Source: Serinicoccus hydrothermalis (lineage in GTDB: Bacteria; Actinomycetota; Actinomycetes; Actinomycetales; Dermatophilaceae). From it: DNA of 64,000 nucleotides. Where the stretch lies: NCBI RefSeq assembly GCF_001685415.1, contig NZ_CP014989.1, positions 1,860,001 through 1,924,000 of the forward strand, written 5' to 3'. The notes beneath the pieces are model-generated. The model worked only from the letters and a program-made list of their open reading frames with translations, did not search any database and had not been told where the DNA came from. How positions within the stretch are numbered: the first letter of the stretch is position 1; each line of letters starts with the position of its first letter. Of this stretch, positions 61,378-64,000 are shown one piece after another. The translations under genes and the position numbers were made by a program.

Positions 61378-61910
61378 GGCAGCTCGACGACGGTGGGGCC
61401 CGCGTCCTTCTGGTCGCCCCGCCCGGTGACCGTCTTGAGCGTGTCGATGGCGGTGCCGACGAGCGACTCGCCACCCCAGTACATGACGGTGTCGCCGCTC
61501 ACCTTGAGCACGACGTTGTCCTCGTTCTCCGGGCCGCCCTCCATGAAGGCGTCGGCGCCCGTGGTCCAGAGCGACTCGACCAGGTCGCGGTCCTCGACGA
61601 CCTGCGCCGTGCCCGCCAGGGACACCCAGGCCTTCATCGAGGAGTAGGCGACGTTGACGTGCGGGTTGGCGCGCACGTCGTCCGCCACCGCGCTGCTGGA
61701 GCGCACGAGGAACAGGACGTCACCGTCCTCCTCGTGCACCTGGGTGGTCAGCGGCCGGCTGGTGAGCCGCCCCTCGCCCGAGCTGGAGTCGAGCGTGGTG
61801 AGCATGGCGATGTCCATGGTGGACATCACCTCGTGGGCCTTCGCGACCGCGTCCGGGTCGGAGGTGACGGTGGCGGGGTCGGAGGGGCTGGAGTCGTGCT
61901 GCTCGGTCAT
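61374..61910 (-). CDS. Pyridoxamine-5'-phosphate-oxidase-like (general stress FMN/F420 type) protein
   Basis: A 178-aa split-barrel flavin-binding-type protein: IAMLTTLDSSSGEGRLTSRPL, DVLFLVRSSSAVADDV, VNVAYSSMKAWVSLAGTAQVVED. It resembles general stress protein 26-like oxidoreductases; the cofactor (FMN, F420 or heme) cannot be read from sequence. AGGA precedes the ATG at 61910. It lies 52 nt downstream of rskA, which fits a stress operon. Confidence 0.87.
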   Translation of the reverse strand: MTEQHDSSPSDPATVTSDPDAVAKAHEVMSTMDIAMLTTLDSSSGEGRLTSRPLTTQVHEEDGDVLFLVRSSSAVADDVRANPHVNVAYSSMKAWVSLAGTAQVVEDRDLVESLWTTGADAFMEGGPENEDNVVLKVSGDTVMYWGGESLVGTAIDTLKTVTGRGDQKDAGPTVVELP

Positions 61911-61962
61911 GAGCCGTCCTTTCGTGGAGGTCCTGGCGTCCAAGGTCGTGCACAATGTTTGT

Positions 61963-62628
61963 TCAGTCTAGGGAGGGGCTCCCGGCCTGTCCTGCGGAGG
62001 CCGGGCGCAGCTCCCCACGCACCACGCTCTCACCACCGTGCGTCGGATTCCCGTCCAGCTGTTCCCGCGAGATGTCGACGACGGGGTAGTCCGCCACGTC
62101 GACCCCGTCGGGCAGGGTGAACTCTCCCTCGCTGCCGGAGATGACGCCCAGGGTGACCATGCCGCTGACGTCGGGGCGCAGCAGCCAGACCTCGAGGTAG
62201 CCGTCCCCCGCGTCCGGCCGCTCGTCCAGCTGCACGCGGAGCCGCTGCACCCCGTCGACCGCGACGACCTCGGCGCCGCCCTCGACGGCACCGCCGGCGT
62301 CCGGGAGGTCCTCGAGGGTGGTGTCCGCCACGACCACCCGGTCGTCGTCGGCACCGTCGCCGCCCAGCACCGCCGTGCCCAGCCAGGCCACGAGGGCACC
62401 GACCGCCGCGGCGGCCAGCAGGGGCCAGCGGGCCGGTGCCGGGGTGTGTCGACGGCGAGAGGGCCACGGCGTGGCGCCGGGCGGGGGCTCCGCCTCCTCG
62501 ACGTCGGCGCGGATCCGGTCCCACACGCCGGGCGAGGGCGTGCTCTCGACCGCGCCGGCGCGGCGCAGCAGCGCCTCCGCGCGGTCGTCGTCGGTATGCC
62601 GGGGGTCGCGCGGCCGGTCAGCGTTCAT
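61963..62628 (-). CDS. rskA: RskA-like anti-sigma factor
   Basis: A 221-aa membrane-anchored anti-sigma factor. A cytoplasmic N-terminal domain is followed by one helix (LLAAAAVGALVAWLGTAVL, about 70-90). The C-terminal domain is the RskA type (YLEVWLLRPDVSGMVTLGVIS, PVVDISREQLDGNPTHGGESVVRGEL). RskA holds SigK at the membrane until regulated proteolysis. Its ATG at 62628 overlaps the sigma-factor stop by 4 nt. Confidence 0.9.
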   Translation of the reverse strand: MNADRPRDPRHTDDDRAEALLRRAGAVESTPSPGVWDRIRADVEEAEPPPGATPWPSRRRHTPAPARWPLLAAAAVGALVAWLGTAVLGGDGADDDRVVVADTTLEDLPDAGGAVEGGAEVVAVDGVQRLRVQLDERPDAGDGYLEVWLLRPDVSGMVTLGVISGSEGEFTLPDGVDVADYPVVDISREQLDGNPTHGGESVVRGELRPASAGQAGSPSLD

Positions 62629-63164
62629 CCTGCACCTCCGAGAAGAGTTCGGAGCCGGGCCAGGGTCCGGTTGGTATGGGTCTTGACGGTGCCGAGCGGC
62701 AGCTCCAGCCGCTCGGCGATCTCCCGCTGGGTGAGGTCCTCCACGTAGGCGAGCAGGATGATCCGGCGCTGCGGGTCCCCGATGCGCTCCAGCTCCTCGT
62801 AGATCGTGAGCAGGTCGGCGGTGTCCGCCTGGGACCAGCCGGCCCCGTCGGCCCCGTCGTGCGGGAGCCCCGTGGGGACCGGCTGCCTTCGCCGCACCCG
62901 GAGGTGGTCGGCGATGCGTCGGCGGGTGATGCCGACGAGCCAGGCACCCAGGGAGCCGGCCTGCGGGTCGAAGGTGGTCCGGCCGCGCCAGGCCGACACG
63001 AAGACCGCCTGGGTGACGTCGTCCGCGTCGTCCGGGCCCACCGCACGTCGGGAGAGGCCGTGCACGAGGCCGGACCAGCGCCGGTAGGCCCGCTCGAGCG
63101 CGTCCTGCTCGCCCCGCACCCAGCCCGCGACGATCCCGTCGTCGTCACCGGCACCGGCACTCAT
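62625..63164 (-). CDS. sigK: ECF sigma factor, SigK-like
   Basis: A 179-aa sigma-70 region 2/4 factor: DADDVTQAVFVSAWRG in region 2 and LTQREIAERLELPLGTVKTHTNRTLARLR in region 4. Pairing with RskA and the Cfa-DUF1365-FAD cluster supports SigK. The ATG at 63164 has a TAGGGT box 6 nt upstream, so it has a leaderless promoter. The gene is divergent from the second Cfa-type gene. Confidence 0.9.
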   Translation of the reverse strand: MSAGAGDDDGIVAGWVRGEQDALERAYRRWSGLVHGLSRRAVGPDDADDVTQAVFVSAWRGRTTFDPQAGSLGAWLVGITRRRIADHLRVRRRQPVPTGLPHDGADGAGWSQADTADLLTIYEELERIGDPQRRIILLAYVEDLTQREIAERLELPLGTVKTHTNRTLARLRTLLGGAG

Positions 63165-63170
63165 GCCGCA

Positions 63171-63176
63171 ACCCTA
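63171..63176 (-). promoter_or_regulatory. Candidate -10 box (TAGGGT) of sigK
   Basis: TAGGGT on the minus strand ends 6 nt before the sigK ATG. Confidence 0.5.
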
Positions 63177-63210
63177 GGCGACCCCGCGCGCCCGGGCAGC
63201 CCCGTGTCGT

Positions 63211-63216
63211 TAGGGT
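63211..63216 (+). promoter_or_regulatory. Candidate -10 box (TAGGGT) of the second Cfa gene
   Basis: TAGGGT ends 7 nt before the ATG at 63224. Two such boxes face apart within the 59-nt divergent gap. Confidence 0.5.
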
Positions 63217-63223
63217 CGGCGGC

Positions 63224-64000
63224 ATGCCGACCCCCGTCGCCCCGCGCCTGCACGACCTGCTCCTGCCCCTCGCCGGAGGCCCGCTCCCGGTGCACCTCGT
63301 CGCCTGGGACGGCTCGTCCGCGGGCGCCGACCCCGCGACCGCCCCCACCGTGCGCCTCACCTCGCCGCAGGCGCTGCGCCGGCTGCTGTGGTCCCCGGGC
63401 GAGCTCGGGGCCGCGCAGGCCTTCGTCACCGGCGAGATCGAGGTCGAGGGTGATCTGGGCGACGCCCTCGGTCAGGTCCGGGACGAGCTGGTGCGACGCT
63501 CGCCGAGCCCCAGCGCGGCCGACCGGGCCAAGGCGGTGGCCGGGCTCGGCCTGCTCGCCAAGGACCTCGACCTGCTGGGGGCGCGGCCGGCCCCGCCGAC
63601 GTCCCAGGCCGTGGTCAAGGGACGCCTGCACAGCCTGGGCCGCGACCGCGCCGCGATCAGCCACCACTACGACCTGTCCAACGCCTTCTACGAGCTCATC
63701 CTCGACGAGCAGATGGCCTACTCCTGCGCCTACGTGACCGAGCCGGGGGCGGACCTCACCACCGGTCGGGAGAGCGCGGCATACACGCTGGAGCAGGCGC
63801 AGTTCGACAAGCTCGAGCTGGTCTGCACCAAGCTGGGCCTGGACGCCCGGCCGGACCAGCGCTTCGTCGACGTCGGCTGCGGCTGGGGGTCGCTGACCCT
63901 GCACGCCGCCCGGGAGCACGGCGCCCGGGTCGTCGCCGTCACCATCAGCCAGGAGCAGCAGGCCTTCGTGCAGCAGCGCGCACAGGAGCAGGGCGTCGCG
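63224..64000 (+). CDS. Second Cfa-family methyltransferase (partial, cut by the window end)
   Basis: The first 259 codons of a SAM-dependent lipid methyltransferase. HYDLSNAFYELILDEQMAYSCAYV lies near 148-171, and the SAM loop VDVGCGWGSLTLHAA near 214-228. It is a paralogue of the Cfa-type protein at 56674-57918, and its own N-terminal lipid domain (LRRLLWSPGELGAAQAFVTGE) marks it as a separate subtype. It continues past the window. The leaderless TAGGGT start fixes the ATG. Confidence 0.9.
   Translation, partial: MPTPVAPRLHDLLLPLAGGPLPVHLVAWDGSSAGADPATAPTVRLTSPQALRRLLWSPGELGAAQAFVTGEIEVEGDLGDALGQVRDELVRRSPSPSAADRAKAVAGLGLLAKDLDLLGARPAPPTSQAVVKGRLHSLGRDRAAISHHYDLSNAFYELILDEQMAYSCAYVTEPGADLTTGRESAAYTLEQAQFDKLELVCTKLGLDARPDQRFVDVGCGWGSLTLHAAREHGARVVAVTISQEQQAFVQQRAQEQGVA

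Noticed and set aside
60146-61474. One long protein joining TspO-like and upstream sequence
   Set aside because: The upstream part is antisense or out of frame with the DUF2177 gene, which has its own GTG start and a 4-nt overlap with the TspO-like ATG.

Overview
The window is chromosomal DNA of a very GC-rich actinobacterium. The evidence is G+C above 70%, GTG starts, 4-nt stop/start overlaps, a resuscitation-promoting factor, actinobacterial Tad pili, WXG100/FtsK-type secretion genes and a SigK/RskA pair. A Micrococcales relative of the Intrasporangiaceae/Ornithinimicrobiaceae is my best guess, by inference. No rRNA, tRNA, CRISPR array or transposase was seen.

Layout. 1-10.5 kb: housekeeping and envelope genes (SprT-like protein, K+ channel, acyltransferase, lipoprotein, LysM Rpf, hydrolases, AAA ATPase). 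10.6-27.1 kb: a long minus-strand block that starts as a complete-looking Tad/Flp pilus operon (cpaB-tadZ-tadA-tadB-tadC-flp-tadE-tadE-tadG) and runs on through a lipoprotein, a secreted protein and a LysM/BTAD-like membrane protein into a 1,563-aa FHA-FtsK/SpoIIIE ATPase and a WXG100 protein. 27.2-30.5 kb: rhodanese, HAD protein, Fpg/Nei glycosylase, App1 phosphatase. 30.5-33.7 kb: a tightly coupled mau-like cluster (MauE- and MauD-like proteins, a Tat-exported Cys/Trp-rich protein) ending in a membrane gene split by one in-frame TGA. 33.7-40.3 kb: large cell-wall proteins with CWB2 or peptidoglycan-binding repeats.

40.4-42.8 kb: an obviously AT-richer insertion carrying two unfamiliar genes, a membrane-tethered protein with a maltose-binding-protein-like domain and a four-TM protein. 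It is flanked by two diverged copies of the 3' end of an ABC sugar permease gene. This is the best candidate in the window for an undescribed system.

42.8-49.3 kb: a LacI-controlled sugar ABC importer divergent from a glycogen-debranching-type glucosidase, with a perfect palindromic operator between them. 49.3-53.7 kb: a MerR/B12-type regulator and an osmoprotectant ABC importer. 53.8-56.6 kb: an AbiEi/DUF559-type gene between imperfect direct repeats, an NmrA-like protein and a CPBP protease. 56.7-64.0 kb: a locus like the mycobacterial sigK region (two Cfa-type methyltransferases, DUF1365, FAD oxidoreductase, TspO, DUF2177, flavin-type oxidoreductase, RskA, SigK), with a SigK-like promoter ahead of the FAD gene.

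Recurrent signals: at least seven genes have a TANNNT -10 box 6-7 nt before the start codon, suggesting leaderless mRNAs, and the hexamer GTATGC/GCATAC is strikingly over-used everywhere except in the insertion.
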